Positions 36,767 to 45,417 of a stretch of DNA of 64,000 nucleotides are shown one piece after another. Below the pieces are notes generated by a model that was not told the origin of the DNA, searched no databases, and saw only the letters and a list, made by a program, of their open reading frames with translations. The stretch covers positions 58,692 to 122,691 of the forward strand of contig NZ_LMQL01000005.1 in the NCBI RefSeq assembly GCF_001424545.1, read 5' to 3'. The first letter of the stretch is position 1. Each line of letters starts with the position of its first letter. This stretch comes from Ramlibacter sp. Leaf400. Its GTDB lineage: Bacteria; Pseudomonadota; Gammaproteobacteria; Burkholderiales; Burkholderiaceae_C. The position numbers and the translations under genes were made by a program.

Positions 36767-37770
36767 TGACCTCCAACCACACTTCCCTCATTCGCAAGAT
36801 GCGCACGCACTCCCTGGCCCTGGCGGCCTTGTTCGTCCTCGGCACTTCGGCCCAGGCCCAGGCCCAGGCCCCGGCCCAGCCGGCCTGGAAGCCCAGCCGC
36901 CCCGTCACCATCGTCGTGCCCTACGTGGCGGGCGGCGGCACCGACGCCACGGCGCGCGCCACGGCCAAGCTGCTCGGCGAGCTCTGGGGCCAGCCGGTGG
37001 TGGTGGAGAACATGCCGGGCGCCGACGGCCTGATCGGCGGGCGGCGGGTGATCGAGGCCCGTGCCGACGGCCACACCCTGCTGCTGCAGACGCCGGCCAT
37101 CGTGCTGACCAAGCACGCGCCTTCCTTCAAGGGCCCCGATCCGCTGGCCCACCTGAAGCCGGTGACCAACATCGCGCAGTCGCCCGGCGTCATCGTGGCC
37201 AACGGCAAGATCCCGGCCAGCACCCTGCCGGAGCTGATCGCGTACTGCAAGACCGCGGCCACGCCCTGTTCCATGGGCACCGGCGAGAACGTCGCCAAGC
37301 TGTTCGGCCGGCAGCTGCAGGCCGAGGCGCTGCCCAACCTGATCGTCGTCAACTACAAGGGCACGGCGGCCATCATCACCGACATGATCGCCAACAACGT
37401 GAACTTCGCCGTCACCGGCATCACGTCCGCGCTGCCCCACCAGAAGGCCGGCACGCTGAAGATCGTCGCCAGCCAGGGCAACATCCGCGCGCCCGCGGCG
37501 CCGGAGGTGCGCACGGTGATCGAAACCGGCCTGCCCCAGTACGAGTTCACCACCTGGTTCGGCCTGTTCGCGCCCAAGGACACGCCGCCGGCGGTGGCCC
37601 AGGGCATCTACGCCGCGGTGAAGGAAGCGATGCGCAATCCCGAACTGCAGAAGTCGATCGCTGCCGCCGGCGCGATCCCGCTGGTGAACACGCCCGAGGA
37701 ATTCGCTGCCCAGGTGCGCAAGGAAGACGAGCGCTTCACCGGCCTGGCCAAGCGCTTTCCGCTGGATTGA
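36766..37770 (+). CDS. TTT-family (Bug/TctC) solute-binding protein 4
   Basis: A 334-residue exported receptor. The start codon ATG 36766 shares a base with the lyase stop (TGATG), indicating coupling; ATG 36799 would give a shorter, more ordinary signal peptide (MRTHSLALAALFVLGTSAQA). Motifs: VTIVVPYVAGGGTDATARA, VVENMPGADGLIGG, and VNYKGTAAIITDMIANNVN in place of the usual VPYKG. It belongs to the same transcript as the hydratase and lyase, so its ligand is probably their substrate. Confidence 0.86.
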   Translation: MTSNHTSLIRKMRTHSLALAALFVLGTSAQAQAQAPAQPAWKPSRPVTIVVPYVAGGGTDATARATAKLLGELWGQPVVVENMPGADGLIGGRRVIEARADGHTLLLQTPAIVLTKHAPSFKGPDPLAHLKPVTNIAQSPGVIVANGKIPASTLPELIAYCKTAATPCSMGTGENVAKLFGRQLQAEALPNLIVVNYKGTAAIITDMIANNVNFAVTGITSALPHQKAGTLKIVASQGNIRAPAAPEVRTVIETGLPQYEFTTWFGLFAPKDTPPAVAQGIYAAVKEAMRNPELQKSIAAAGAIPLVNTPEEFAAQVRKEDERFTGLAKRFPLD

Positions 37771-37816
37771 GCGGGACCGGGGAAATCCACCGCGGCGCGG
37801 CTCGGTTGTCTTGAAA

Positions 37817-37854
37817 GCGGAAGCACTGGATTCCCGCCGCCGCGGGAATGACGG
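37817..37854. repeat. dRS3-like repeat, copy 5 (single arm)
   Basis: GCGGAAGCACTGGATTCCCG followed by CCGCCGCGGGAATGACGG. It occupies the 108-base gap between the receptor and the crotonase gene and could interrupt the operon. Confidence 0.83.
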
Positions 37855-37878
37855 ATATCTTTCAATGAGGAACCTTCC

Positions 37879-38784
37879 ATGCTCGAACTCAGCACCGTCC
37901 GCATCGCCAAGGACGCCGCCAACCCCCGCGTCGCGCGGCTGCTGCTCAACCGCCCCGAGCGGCTGAACGCCATCGACGAGGACACGCCGCGCGACATCCG
38001 GCGCGCGGTGGAATGGGCCAATGCCGACGACGAGGTCCACGTCATCGTGGTCGAGGGCGCGGGCAAGGGTTTCTGCGGCGGCTACGACCTGCAGTTCTTC
38101 GGCCAGGGCGAGGCCGACCATCCCTGCCAGCAAGAGCGCGCGCCCTGGGACCCGATGGTCGACTACGCCTACATGAAGGGCAACACCGAGGACTTCATGG
38201 CGCTGTGGCGCAGCCCCAAGCCCACCATCGCCAAGGTGCACGGCTACGCCGCCGCCGGCGGCAGCGACATCGCGTTGTGCTGCGACCTGCTGGTCATGGC
38301 CGAGGACGCCCGCATCGGCTACATGCCCACGCGCGTGTGGGGCTGCCCCACCACCGCCATGTGGACCTTCCGCCTTGGCCCCGCGCGGGCCAAGCAGATG
38401 ATGTTCACCGGCGACACCGTCGACGGCCGCACCGCCGCCGCCTGGGGCCTGGCCAACGAATGCGTGCCGGCCGACCAGCTCGACGCGGCCACGATGAAGC
38501 TGGCGTCCCGCATCGCCGGCGTGCCGCGCGGCCACCTGGCGATGCACAAGATGGTGGTCAACAACGTCATGCTCACCATGGGCCTGGAGCAGACCCAGCA
38601 GCTGGCCACCGTGTTCGACGGCATCACCCGCCACAACCCGGAGGGGATGTGGTTCCGCCGCTATGCGCAGACCGAGGGCTTCAAGGCCGCCGTGCAGTGG
38701 CGCGACAGCGGCAAGCCGATCCCGGAAGGCGACGAGGCGCGCGAGCTGGTGCGGCGGATGGAGGAGAAGCGAAAGGGCGAATGA
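37879..38784 (+). CDS. Enoyl-CoA hydratase/isomerase (crotonase) family protein
   Basis: A 301-residue crotonase. [20 protein letters not shown] is the N-terminal motif. The oxyanion-hole segments are [13 protein letters not shown] and [19 protein letters not shown], and a CoA-pocket lysine region follows ([10 protein letters not shown]). It is longer than the usual 260 residues by an insertion at about 80-110 ([20 protein letters not shown]), which marks a distinct subgroup. Likely hydrates or isomerises an acyl-CoA; substrate unknown. Last gene of the island, behind AGGAA. Confidence 0.83.
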   Translation: MLELSTVRIAKDAANPRVARLLLNRPERLNAIDEDTPRDIRRAVEWANADDEVHVIVVEGAGKGFCGGYDLQFFGQGEADHPCQQERAPWDPMVDYAYMKGNTEDFMALWRSPKPTIAKVHGYAAAGGSDIALCCDLLVMAEDARIGYMPTRVWGCPTTAMWTFRLGPARAKQMMFTGDTVDGRTAAAWGLANECVPADQLDAATMKLASRIAGVPRGHLAMHKMVVNNVMLTMGLEQTQQLATVFDGITRHNPEGMWFRRYAQTEGFKAAVQWRDSGKPIPEGDEARELVRRMEEKRKGE

Positions 38785-38810
38785 TCGTCGGATCCGCCCG
38801 GCCGCCGCGC

Positions 38811-38976
38811 CCACTTTGCCGTCGTCCCCGCGCAGGCGGGGACCCAGCCCCCACTCTGCCGTCGTCCCCGCGCAGGCGGGGACCCAGCCCAGCGGGCCTC
38901 GAAGGCCGAAACCGGAAGCCCTGGATTCCCGCCTCCGCGGGAATGACGGGAAAGGGAGCCTCCGCGGGAATGACGG
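38811..38976. repeat. dRS3-like repeats, copy 6, including a 40-base tandem duplication
   Basis: Two adjacent 40-base units (38811-38850 and 38851-38890) with core GTCCCCGCGCAGGCGGGGAC differ at one base. They are followed by an inverted arm ending GGGAATGACGGG at 38950 and a truncated second arm to 38976. These fill most of the 244-base gap between the crotonase and receptor 5. Confidence 0.85.
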
Positions 38977-39028
38977 ACAAGCTCCCACCTCATCCGTTGG
39001 CATGCCAACACCCCGCGATAATCCCCCC

Positions 39029-40000
39029 ATGAGCACACGCCGCACCCTCCTGCTGGCCGCCGCTTCGGCGGCCGCCCTCGCGCCGTCCTGGGCGCAGAAC
39101 GCCTATCCCAACAAGCCGATCCGCCTGGTCGTGCCGTTCCCGGCCGGCGGGGCCACCGACATCTTCGCGCGCGCGGTGTCGGCCAAGCTGGGCGAGCGCC
39201 TGGGCACCACCGTCGTCGTGGACAACAAGCCCGGCGCGGGCGGCGCCATCGGCTCGGACATCGCCGCCAAGGCGCCGGCCGACGGCTACACGCTGCTCCT
39301 GGCCACGACCAGCACGCACGCGATCGGCCCGAGCTTCGCCTCGGCCAAACTGCCCTACGACGTGGTGGCCGACTTCACGCCGATCTCGCACGTGGGCAGC
39401 GCGCCCAGCATCATGCTGGTGCCCAACTCGGCGCCCGCGAAGAACGTCAAGGAGTGGGTCGAGTACGCGAAGAAGAACCCCGGCCGGCTCAACTACGCCA
39501 GCAGCGGCAACGGCACCATCGTCCACCTGGGCGCCGAGTACTTCAAGGCGCAGGCCGGGCTGTTCCTGGTCCACATCCCGTACCGCGGCACGGCGCTGGC
39601 CATCCCCGACCTGGTGAGCGGCAAGATCGACGTGCTGTTCGACTCGCTGCCCAGCGGCCTGCCGCACGTGCGCGAGGGCCGCCTCAAGGCCCTGGGCATC
39701 ACCAGCGCCAAGCGCTCGCCGCTGCTGCCGGACCTGCCCGCGATCGCCGAGAGCGTGCCGGGCTACGAGACCGTCACCTGGTTCGGCCTGTACGGCCCCA
39801 AGGGCCTGCCGGCGGACATCGTCACGCGCGTCAACACCGGCATCAACCAGGCCCTGCAGGACGCCGAGGTCAAGGACCGCCTGGCCCGCCTGGGCATCGA
39901 GCCGGCCGGCGGCACGCCCCAGCAGTTCGCCCGCATGGCCGAAGCCGACCGTGCGAAGTGGAAGAAGATCATCGTGGAGCGCAAACTGATCGCGGATTGA
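39029..40000 (+). CDS. TTT-family (Bug/TctC) solute-binding protein 5
   Basis: A 323-residue exported receptor with a short signal peptide ([17 protein letters not shown], cleavage near SWAQ). Motifs: [36 protein letters not shown] and [20 protein letters not shown]. It precedes the gamma-glutamyltransferase-family gene by about 150 bases of repeat-rich DNA; the two may form a unit for an amide or gamma-glutamyl compound, but a shared transcript is not shown. Confidence 0.87.
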   Translation: MSTRRTLLLAAASAAALAPSWAQNAYPNKPIRLVVPFPAGGATDIFARAVSAKLGERLGTTVVVDNKPGAGGAIGSDIAAKAPADGYTLLLATTSTHAIGPSFASAKLPYDVVADFTPISHVGSAPSIMLVPNSAPAKNVKEWVEYAKKNPGRLNYASSGNGTIVHLGAEYFKAQAGLFLVHIPYRGTALAIPDLVSGKIDVLFDSLPSGLPHVREGRLKALGITSAKRSPLLPDLPAIAESVPGYETVTWFGLYGPKGLPADIVTRVNTGINQALQDAEVKDRLARLGIEPAGGTPQQFARMAEADRAKWKKIIVERKLIAD

Positions 40001-40006
40001 GGACAG

Positions 40007-40131
40007 AACACAGAGGCACGGAGGCACAGAGGAACACAGAGGAACACAGAGGAACACAGAGGATCTTCATAAAAGGATTCCTCCTCTTCCCTCCGTGCCT
40101 CCGTGCCTCTGTGCCTCTGTGCCTCTGTGTT
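40007..40131. repeat. CACAGAGG repeat cluster with inverted arms
   Basis: The left arm is AACACAGAGG, then CACGGAGGCACAGAGG and three more exact AACACAGAGG units (40033-40062). After a 27-base AT-richer centre, the right arm (40090-40131) is the complement: CCTCCGTGCC, then repeated GTGCCTCT ending CTGTGTT. The whole could fold into a long hairpin. It ends 21 bases before the next start codon. No coding capacity. Confidence 0.85.
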
Positions 40132-40152
40132 GAGTTAATGAGAGACGACACC

Positions 40153-41763
40153 ATGCACTTCAACTTCCACAACCCCTATCCCACCACCCGCATCCCCGTC
40201 TTCGCGCGCAACGTGGTGTCGACCTCGCACCCGCTGGCCGCGCAGGCGGGCCTGCGCATCCTCTGGCAGGGCGGCAACGCCGTCGATGCGGCCATCGCCG
40301 CCGCGGCCGCGATGACCGTCTGCGAGCCGGTGAGCAACGGCCTGGGCAGCGACGCCTTCGCCATCCTGTGGGACGGCCAGCAGCTGCACGGCCTGAACGC
40401 GTCCGGCTGCGCGCCTTCGACCTGGACGCCTTCCTACTTCAAGCAGAAGTACGGCGCCGATGCGAAGACGCCGCCCAAGCGCGGCCCGGACTCGATCAGC
40501 GTGCCCGGCGCCGTCGCGGGCTGGGTGGCGCTGTCCGAGCGCTTCGGCAAGCTGCCGTTCGCCGACGTGCTGGCGCCCGCCATCGAGATCGCCGAGCGCG
40601 GCTACCTGCTGCCGATCGTCGTGCAGCAGAAATGGGAAGCCGCCACGCCGGAGCTGGGCCGCAACCCCGGCTTCGCGCAGGCCTTCCTGCCCTGGGGCCG
40701 CGCGCCGCGCGTGGGCGAACTGTTCCGATTCCCGGCCGCCGCGCGCGGCCTGCGCACGATCGCCGACAGCAAGGGCGCGGCGTACTACGGCGGCGAGATC
40801 GCGCAGGCCATCGAGCGCTTCGTCAAGGAGCACGGCGGCACGCTCACGGCCAGGGACTTGGCCGCGTACAAGCCCGAGTGGGTGACGCCGCTGGCGCGCA
40901 ACTACCGCGGCCACACGCTGCACGAGATCCCGCCCAACGGGCAGGGCATCGCCGCGCAGATCGCGCTGGGCATCCTGGAGAAGTTCGACGTCGCCGGCCT
41001 GCCGGTGGACGGCCCCGACTCGCAGCACCTGCAGATCGAGGCCATGAAGCTGGCCTTCGCCGACGTCTACAAGTACGTGGCCGAACCGAAGTCGATGGAG
41101 GTCACGCCAGAGGAGATGCTGGACGATGGCTACCTCGCGTCGCGCGCCAGGCTGATCGACATGAAGAAAGCGCAGGACTTCGGCGCCGGCAATCCGGTCA
41201 AGGGCGGCACCATCTACCTCACGGCCGCCGACGAGAACGGCATGATGGTCAGCTTCATCCAGAGCAACTACATGGGCTTCGGCTCCGGCGTGGTGGAGCC
41301 GGAGTTCGGCATCAGCCTGCAGAACCGCGGCCACGGCTTCAGCCTGCAGCCCGGCCCCAACCAGGTCGAGCCCGGCAAGCGGCCGTTCCACACCATCATC
41401 CCGGCCTTCCTCACCCGGGACGGCCAGCCGGTGATGTCGTTCGGCGTGATGGGCGCCAACATGCAGCCCCAGGGCCACATGCAGACGGTGGTGCGCATGC
41501 TGGACTACGGCCAGAACCCGCAGGCTGCCTGCGACGCGCCGCGCTGGCGCTACAACGCCGGCCTGGAGATCAACGCCGAGCAGCAGATGAACCCGGCGAC
41601 GCTGGAGGAGCTCACCGCCCGCGGCCACCGCGTCGAGGTGATCCACGACAACTACCAGGACTTCGGCGCCGGCCAGTTCATCTGGCGCGCGGGCGATCCC
41701 AAGGCCGAGGGCTACGTGGCGGCTTCGGATTCGCGGCGGGACGGGTTGGCGGCCGGGTTCTGA
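40153..41763 (+). CDS. Gamma-glutamyltransferase-family Ntn hydrolase
   Basis: A 536-residue protein of the GGT family. Conserved parts are the N-terminal VSTSHPLAAQAGLRILWQGG and AVDAAIAAAAAMTVCEPVSNGLGSD, and the self-cleavage site with the nucleophile threonine in KGGTIYLTAADENG, where GT-I replaces the usual TTH. FHTIIPAFLTRDGQPVMSFG follows. No signal peptide is visible, unlike periplasmic Ggt, so the enzyme may be cytoplasmic. It belongs to a GGT subgroup with uncertain substrate. The ATG at 40153 has GAGAG upstream; ATG 40138 is also in frame. Confidence 0.82.
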   Translation: MHFNFHNPYPTTRIPVFARNVVSTSHPLAAQAGLRILWQGGNAVDAAIAAAAAMTVCEPVSNGLGSDAFAILWDGQQLHGLNASGCAPSTWTPSYFKQKYGADAKTPPKRGPDSISVPGAVAGWVALSERFGKLPFADVLAPAIEIAERGYLLPIVVQQKWEAATPELGRNPGFAQAFLPWGRAPRVGELFRFPAAARGLRTIADSKGAAYYGGEIAQAIERFVKEHGGTLTARDLAAYKPEWVTPLARNYRGHTLHEIPPNGQGIAAQIALGILEKFDVAGLPVDGPDSQHLQIEAMKLAFADVYKYVAEPKSMEVTPEEMLDDGYLASRARLIDMKKAQDFGAGNPVKGGTIYLTAADENGMMVSFIQSNYMGFGSGVVEPEFGISLQNRGHGFSLQPGPNQVEPGKRPFHTIIPAFLTRDGQPVMSFGVMGANMQPQGHMQTVVRMLDYGQNPQAACDAPRWRYNAGLEINAEQQMNPATLEELTARGHRVEVIHDNYQDFGAGQFIWRAGDPKAEGYVAASDSRRDGLAAGF

Positions 41764-41787
41764 GATCCCGTCATCGCGAAGGGTTGG

Positions 41788-41823
41788 CCGTCATCCCCGC
41801 GCAGGCGGGGATCCAGTGCTTCC
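41788..41823. repeat. dRS3-like repeat, copy 7 (single arm)
   Basis: CCGTCATCCCCGCGCAGGCG, then GGGATCCAGTGCTTCCC, in the gap between the convergent GGT-family and BrkB-family genes. Confidence 0.82.
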
Positions 41824-41832
41824 CGTGCCCGC

Positions 41833-42723
41833 CTAGTGCTTGGTCGGGTTCTCCTGCACGGGCTTCTCGACCCGCGACAACGAGCCGTGCGTGTCCGCGT
41901 ACGCCTTGGTGAACTCCGCCCCCAGCAGGAAGATCTGCGCCGCGTAGTACACCCACGCCAGCAGGATCACCAGCGAGCCGGCGGCCTCGAACGATTCGTT
42001 CATGCCGCTCTTGCCGATGTACAGGCCGATCAGCACCTTGCCCACCTCGAACAGCAGGGCGGTGACGAAGGCGCCCACCCACACGTCGCTCCAGCCGACC
42101 GGCGTGGACGGCATCAGCTTGAAGATCATCGCGAACAGCACCGTGAGGATGGTGAGCGACACCGCCAGGTTCAGCACCTGCAGCGTGGCCTCCCACCCCG
42201 GCATCAGCCCGCCGAGCCAGCTGCCCACCGCCGCCAGCACGGCGCTCACGACCAGCGACGCCATCAGCAGGAAGGCCACGCCCAGGATCAGCCCGAAGGA
42301 CATCAGGCGCGCTCGCAGCAGCCCGAAGATGCCCGACGGCTTCTTCGATTCGGGCACCTTCCAGATGCGGTCCAGCGCGCTCTGCAGCTCGGCAAAGACC
42401 GTGGTGGCGCCCACCAGCAGCAGGAAGAAGCCGATCAGCCCGGCGACGAGGCCGCGGTCGGTGTCGCTCGCGGCGGCCACCAGGCCTTCGACCATCTGCG
42501 CGCCGCTGGGGCCCATCAGGCCGGTGAGCTGGTCGGAGATCTGGCCCTGCACCGCCTCGCGCCCGAAGACGGCGCCGGCGATCGCGATGACGATCACCAG
42601 CAGCGGGGCCAGCGAGAACACCGTGTAGTAGGAGATGGCCGCGCCCATGGAGGGCGCGTAGTCGTTGGACCAGGACTTCGCGGACTGGACGACCAGCCGC
42701 AGCAACTGCTTGGGATTCATCAT
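41833..42723 (-). CDS. YihY/BrkB-family inner-membrane protein
   Basis: A 296-residue protein with six predicted membrane segments. MGAAISYYTVFSLAPLLVIVI at about residues 27-47 is the family signature, and later segments include FGLILGVAFLLMASLVVSAV and LVILLAWVYYAAQIFLLGAEF. The family (formerly annotated ribonuclease BN or BrkB) has no agreed function; a transport or envelope role is often suggested. ATG 42723 is followed by a second ATG, either of which may be used. It stands alone on the minus strand upstream of the tph genes. Confidence 0.87.
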   Translation of the reverse strand: MMNPKQLLRLVVQSAKSWSNDYAPSMGAAISYYTVFSLAPLLVIVIAIAGAVFGREAVQGQISDQLTGLMGPSGAQMVEGLVAAASDTDRGLVAGLIGFFLLLVGATTVFAELQSALDRIWKVPESKKPSGIFGLLRARLMSFGLILGVAFLLMASLVVSAVLAAVGSWLGGLMPGWEATLQVLNLAVSLTILTVLFAMIFKLMPSTPVGWSDVWVGAFVTALLFEVGKVLIGLYIGKSGMNESFEAAGSLVILLAWVYYAAQIFLLGAEFTKAYADTHGSLSRVEKPVQENPTKH

Positions 42724-42856
42724 TTTTCGTGCCCGTTGTCGCGTTGGGAGCACGCCTACTCTGCGCCCGATGAGGCGCGACGCAGGTAAGAAAGGGGCGA
42801 CAAACGCCATGCGAAAGCGGTGACTTCGGCGGCCGCCGCCCGGACGGCAGGCCCCG

Positions 42857-43855
42857 TCAGGCCGCCGGGCCGGGCACGAACACGTCGGCGAAGAAGCGGT
42901 GCGGGTCCAGCCCGCGGTCCTCGACGCAGGCCTTGCGCACGGCCGTCACCATGGCCGGCGCGCCGCAGCAGTAGGCCTCGTGGTCGGCCAGTGCGGTGAA
43001 CAGCGAGCGCACGGCGTCGTCGGCGCGACCGTGGAAGCCGCCCGTCGCCTGGGCACCGGCTTCGTCCTCCACCGCCGGCACGAAGCGGAAGCCCGGCAGC
43101 GACTTCTTCCAGCGCTCCACCGCCGGCATCAGGTAGAGCCCGTCCGGCGTTCGCGCGCCCCACACCAGGGTGACGGCGCGGGTGCTGCCCTTCTTCAGGA
43201 GGTCGTCGATCAGCGACTTGACCGGCGCGAAGCCGGTGCCGCCGGCCACGCACAGCAGCGGGGCAGGGGTGTCCTCCTGGATCTCCACGTCGCCGAAGGG
43301 CAGCTGCACCTGCAGCGTGTCGCCCGACTTGAGCTGCGGCACGAGCTGCGTGAACTGGCCGCCGGCCACGTGGCGGATGTGCAGCTGGAGCATGTCGCTC
43401 TCGTGCGGGGGGTTGGCCAGGGAGTAGGAGCGGCGGCTGCCGTCGGGCAGCGTCACCTGCAGGTACTGGCCGGCGCGGAACTTCGCGCGCTGGCCGGCCG
43501 GCAGGCGCAGCTGCAGCACGTTGACGTCGGGGGCGGCCAGCGTGTTGCGGAACACCTTGACCGTGTAGGTCTTGCGCGCCGACGGATCGAGGCGGTGCCA
43601 GGTGGCCGGCGCGATCTCCAGGTCCTCCAGCGGCAGGCACTGGCAGAACAGGTGCTGGTCCGCCTCGATCACCGCGCCGGGCGGCGGGCACTCGACGCGG
43701 CCGGCGGTGACCCGGCCCGCGCAGTTGCCACAGATGCCCTTGCGGCAGGAGTAGGGCATCTCGATGCCGGACTTGAGCGCGGCGTCGAGCACGTTCTGGC
43801 CCGGCTCGCAGGGGAACTGCACGTCGGTGCCGGCGATGCGGATGTCAAAGGGCAT
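42857..43855 (-). CDS. tphA1: Terephthalate 1,2-dioxygenase, reductase component
   Basis: A 332-residue electron-transfer protein. An N-terminal plant-type [2Fe-2S] domain has C-x4-C-x2-C in SCRKGICGNC (residues about 36-45) and the fourth cysteine in LFCQCLP near 71. An FAD domain with RRSYSLANPP (about 140-149) and an NAD domain with CVAGGTGFAPVKSL follow, ending in the conserved FADVFVP. It passes electrons from NADH to the TphA2/TphA3 oxygenase. The ferredoxin-first order and size fit TphA1. It is the last gene of the tph operon, 22 bases after tphB. Confidence 0.87.
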   Translation of the reverse strand: MPFDIRIAGTDVQFPCEPGQNVLDAALKSGIEMPYSCRKGICGNCAGRVTAGRVECPPPGAVIEADQHLFCQCLPLEDLEIAPATWHRLDPSARKTYTVKVFRNTLAAPDVNVLQLRLPAGQRAKFRAGQYLQVTLPDGSRRSYSLANPPHESDMLQLHIRHVAGGQFTQLVPQLKSGDTLQVQLPFGDVEIQEDTPAPLLCVAGGTGFAPVKSLIDDLLKKGSTRAVTLVWGARTPDGLYLMPAVERWKKSLPGFRFVPAVEDEAGAQATGGFHGRADDAVRSLFTALADHEAYCCGAPAMVTAVRKACVEDRGLDPHRFFADVFVPGPAA

Positions 43856-43874
43856 GGGAGCTGTCTTGGATGGG

Positions 43875-44010
43875 CCGTCATCCCCGCGGAGGCGGGGATC
43901 CAGTGCTTCCCTCCGGCGTCTCGGAAGGCGGAAGCTCTGGATTCCCGCCTTCGCGGGAATGACGGGAGGAAGGCGGGAGCTCTGGATTCCCGCCTCCGCG
44001 GGAATGACGG
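43875..44010. repeat. dRS3-like repeats, copy 8 (three arms)
   Basis: One left arm (CCGTCATCCCCGCGGAGGCG) and two successive right arms (each ending GCGGGAATGACGGGAGG) within 136 bases. They form the 3' end of tphB and most of the gap before tphA1. Confidence 0.86.
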
Positions 44011-44954
44011 GAGGGAGTCGGAAGCCCGCCCATCAGCCGCAGGCTGCGCAGCAAGGCATCGGGCCGCGCCGTCCCCGTGCCCGCGATGTCCATCGCGCTG
44101 CCATGCCCGGTACTGGCCAGCAGCACGTCGGCGCCGATCGACACCGCGCTGGCGCCCTGGGGCGCGAGCAGCTTGACCGGGATGTGGCCCTGGTCGTGCA
44201 GCATGGCCACGTACAGGTCGTGCTTGCGGTCGGCCAGCAGCATGTCCGCGCCCTGCGGACCGGCGACGTCCACGCCCTGCGCGCGCAGGCGCAGCGCAGC
44301 GGGAAACACGCGCTCGGCGTCCTCGTGGCCGAACAGGCCGCCCTCGGATGCATGCGGGTTGATGCCGAACAGCGCCACGCTCGGCTTGGCCACGCCCAGC
44401 GCCCGGCAGGCGCGCACGCCGGCCAGCGTGGCGGCGCACACCAGCTCGGGCGTGATGCGCGCCAGCGCGGTCGCCACGCTTTCGTGCAGCGTCACGTGCA
44501 CGATGCGCAGGCCGCCGCCCACCAGCATCAGGAAGACCTGGTCCTCCGGCTGGCCGCACACGCGCGCCAGCAGCGACGGGTAGCCCGAGAAGGGGATGCC
44601 GGCCAGCGCGATGGCGGTCTCGTGGTGCGGGCCGGCCACGACGGCGTCGAACTCGCCGCGGCGGCAGGCCTCGATGGCGGCGGTGGCGCTGGCCACCGCG
44701 CTGGCGCCGGCCTCGGCGTTGACCTGGCCGGGCTGCGCGGCGGCCGCCGGCAGCTCGCCGGCCGGGCGCAGGTCGATCGTCGAGAGCAACTCCTGCAGCC
44801 CCGTGACCTGCGCCGCCCGCTCCAGCACCGCGCGCGGCCCGAACACCGTCACGCGCAGCCGGTCCTCGCCGCGCAAGGCGTCCAGCGACTTCAGCACGAT
44901 CTCGGGCCCGATGCCGTTCGGGTCGCCGACCGACAGCGCGATGCGTCGGGTCAC
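43878..44954 (-). CDS. tphB: 1,2-dihydroxy-3,5-cyclohexadiene-1,4-dicarboxylate dehydrogenase, with repeat-encoded tail
   Basis: A 358-residue PdxA-family dehydrogenase that oxidises and decarboxylates the terephthalate cis-diol to protocatechuate. Landmarks are [39 protein letters not shown], the metal-binding histidines in VHVTLHES and [16 protein letters not shown], and [13 protein letters not shown]. It resembles TphB of Comamonas more than vitamin B6 PdxA. I start at GTG 44954, which overlaps the tphA3 stop by four bases. The last roughly 44 residues, with two RHSR-GGNP units, are read from dRS3-like repeats, and the stop codon is the repeat's terminal TGA; normal TphB ends at about 315. 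Confidence 0.87.
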   Translation of the reverse strand: MTRRIALSVGDPNGIGPEIVLKSLDALRGEDRLRVTVFGPRAVLERAAQVTGLQELLSTIDLRPAGELPAAAAQPGQVNAEAGASAVASATAAIEACRRGEFDAVVAGPHHETAIALAGIPFSGYPSLLARVCGQPEDQVFLMLVGGGLRIVHVTLHESVATALARITPELVCAATLAGVRACRALGVAKPSVALFGINPHASEGGLFGHEDAERVFPAALRLRAQGVDVAGPQGADMLLADRKHDLYVAMLHDQGHIPVKLLAPQGASAVSIGADVLLASTGHGSAMDIAGTGTARPDALLRSLRLMGGLPTPSRHSRGGGNPELPPSSRHSREGGNPELPPSETPEGSTGSPPPRG

Positions 44955-45415
44955 AACGGCAGCGCCAGCAAGGTGTCGGTCACGGTGCTGTCGCACACCA
45001 CCACGCGCTCGGCCAGCAGCAGGCGCTGGTCCTGCAGCACGAAGCGGTCGCGGTACTCGCCGGTGGCGAACAGCTCGGTCTGGCCGGTGTGCATGATGCG
45101 AGCCACCATGAAGGGCGTGCGCGCCACGGCGCCGCCGCCATCGGCCGATTCCACGAGGGGCATGCCCAGCAGGTGGCGCAAGCGGTGGCGCTCGTAGATG
45201 TTGGCCTCGCGCAGGGCGGCGATGCGGTCTTCCAGCATGGCGCGCGAGTCGGCGTAGACGATGCCGGCAGGCAGGCCCTCGCGCTCGTTCTCCACGTGGG
45301 TGATGCGGTAGTGGCAGCGCTCGGTGAAGAAGCCGGGCCAGCGCTCCAGCGCATCGCTGTCGATGGCTTGCGCGTAGGCGGCGTGGAAGGCGCAGAGGGA
45401 CAGGACGTCGACCAT
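44951..45415 (-). CDS. tphA3: Terephthalate 1,2-dioxygenase, small (beta) subunit
   Basis: A 154-residue NTF2-like beta subunit of an aromatic ring-hydroxylating dioxygenase. Recognisable segments are [39 protein letters not shown], and [17 protein letters not shown] with the family's conserved arginine/histidine run. It has a structural role in the alpha3-beta3 oxygenase. It starts two bases after the tphA2 stop and its own stop overlaps the tphB GTG start. Length fits TphA3 (about 154). Confidence 0.88.
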   Translation of the reverse strand: MVDVLSLCAFHAAYAQAIDSDALERWPGFFTERCHYRITHVENEREGLPAGIVYADSRAMLEDRIAALREANIYERHRLRHLLGMPLVESADGGGAVARTPFMVARIMHTGQTELFATGEYRDRFVLQDQRLLLAERVVVCDSTVTDTLLALPL

Positions 45416-45417
45416 GT

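Noticed and set aside
38811..38976. CRISPR-like array
   Set aside because: Only two equal units without unique spacers, no cas genes, and the units belong to the dispersed dRS3-like family.
43878..44954. Pyridoxal-phosphate biosynthesis pdxA
   Set aside because: Position between tphA3 and tphA1 and TphB-like segments favour the terephthalate diol dehydrogenase.
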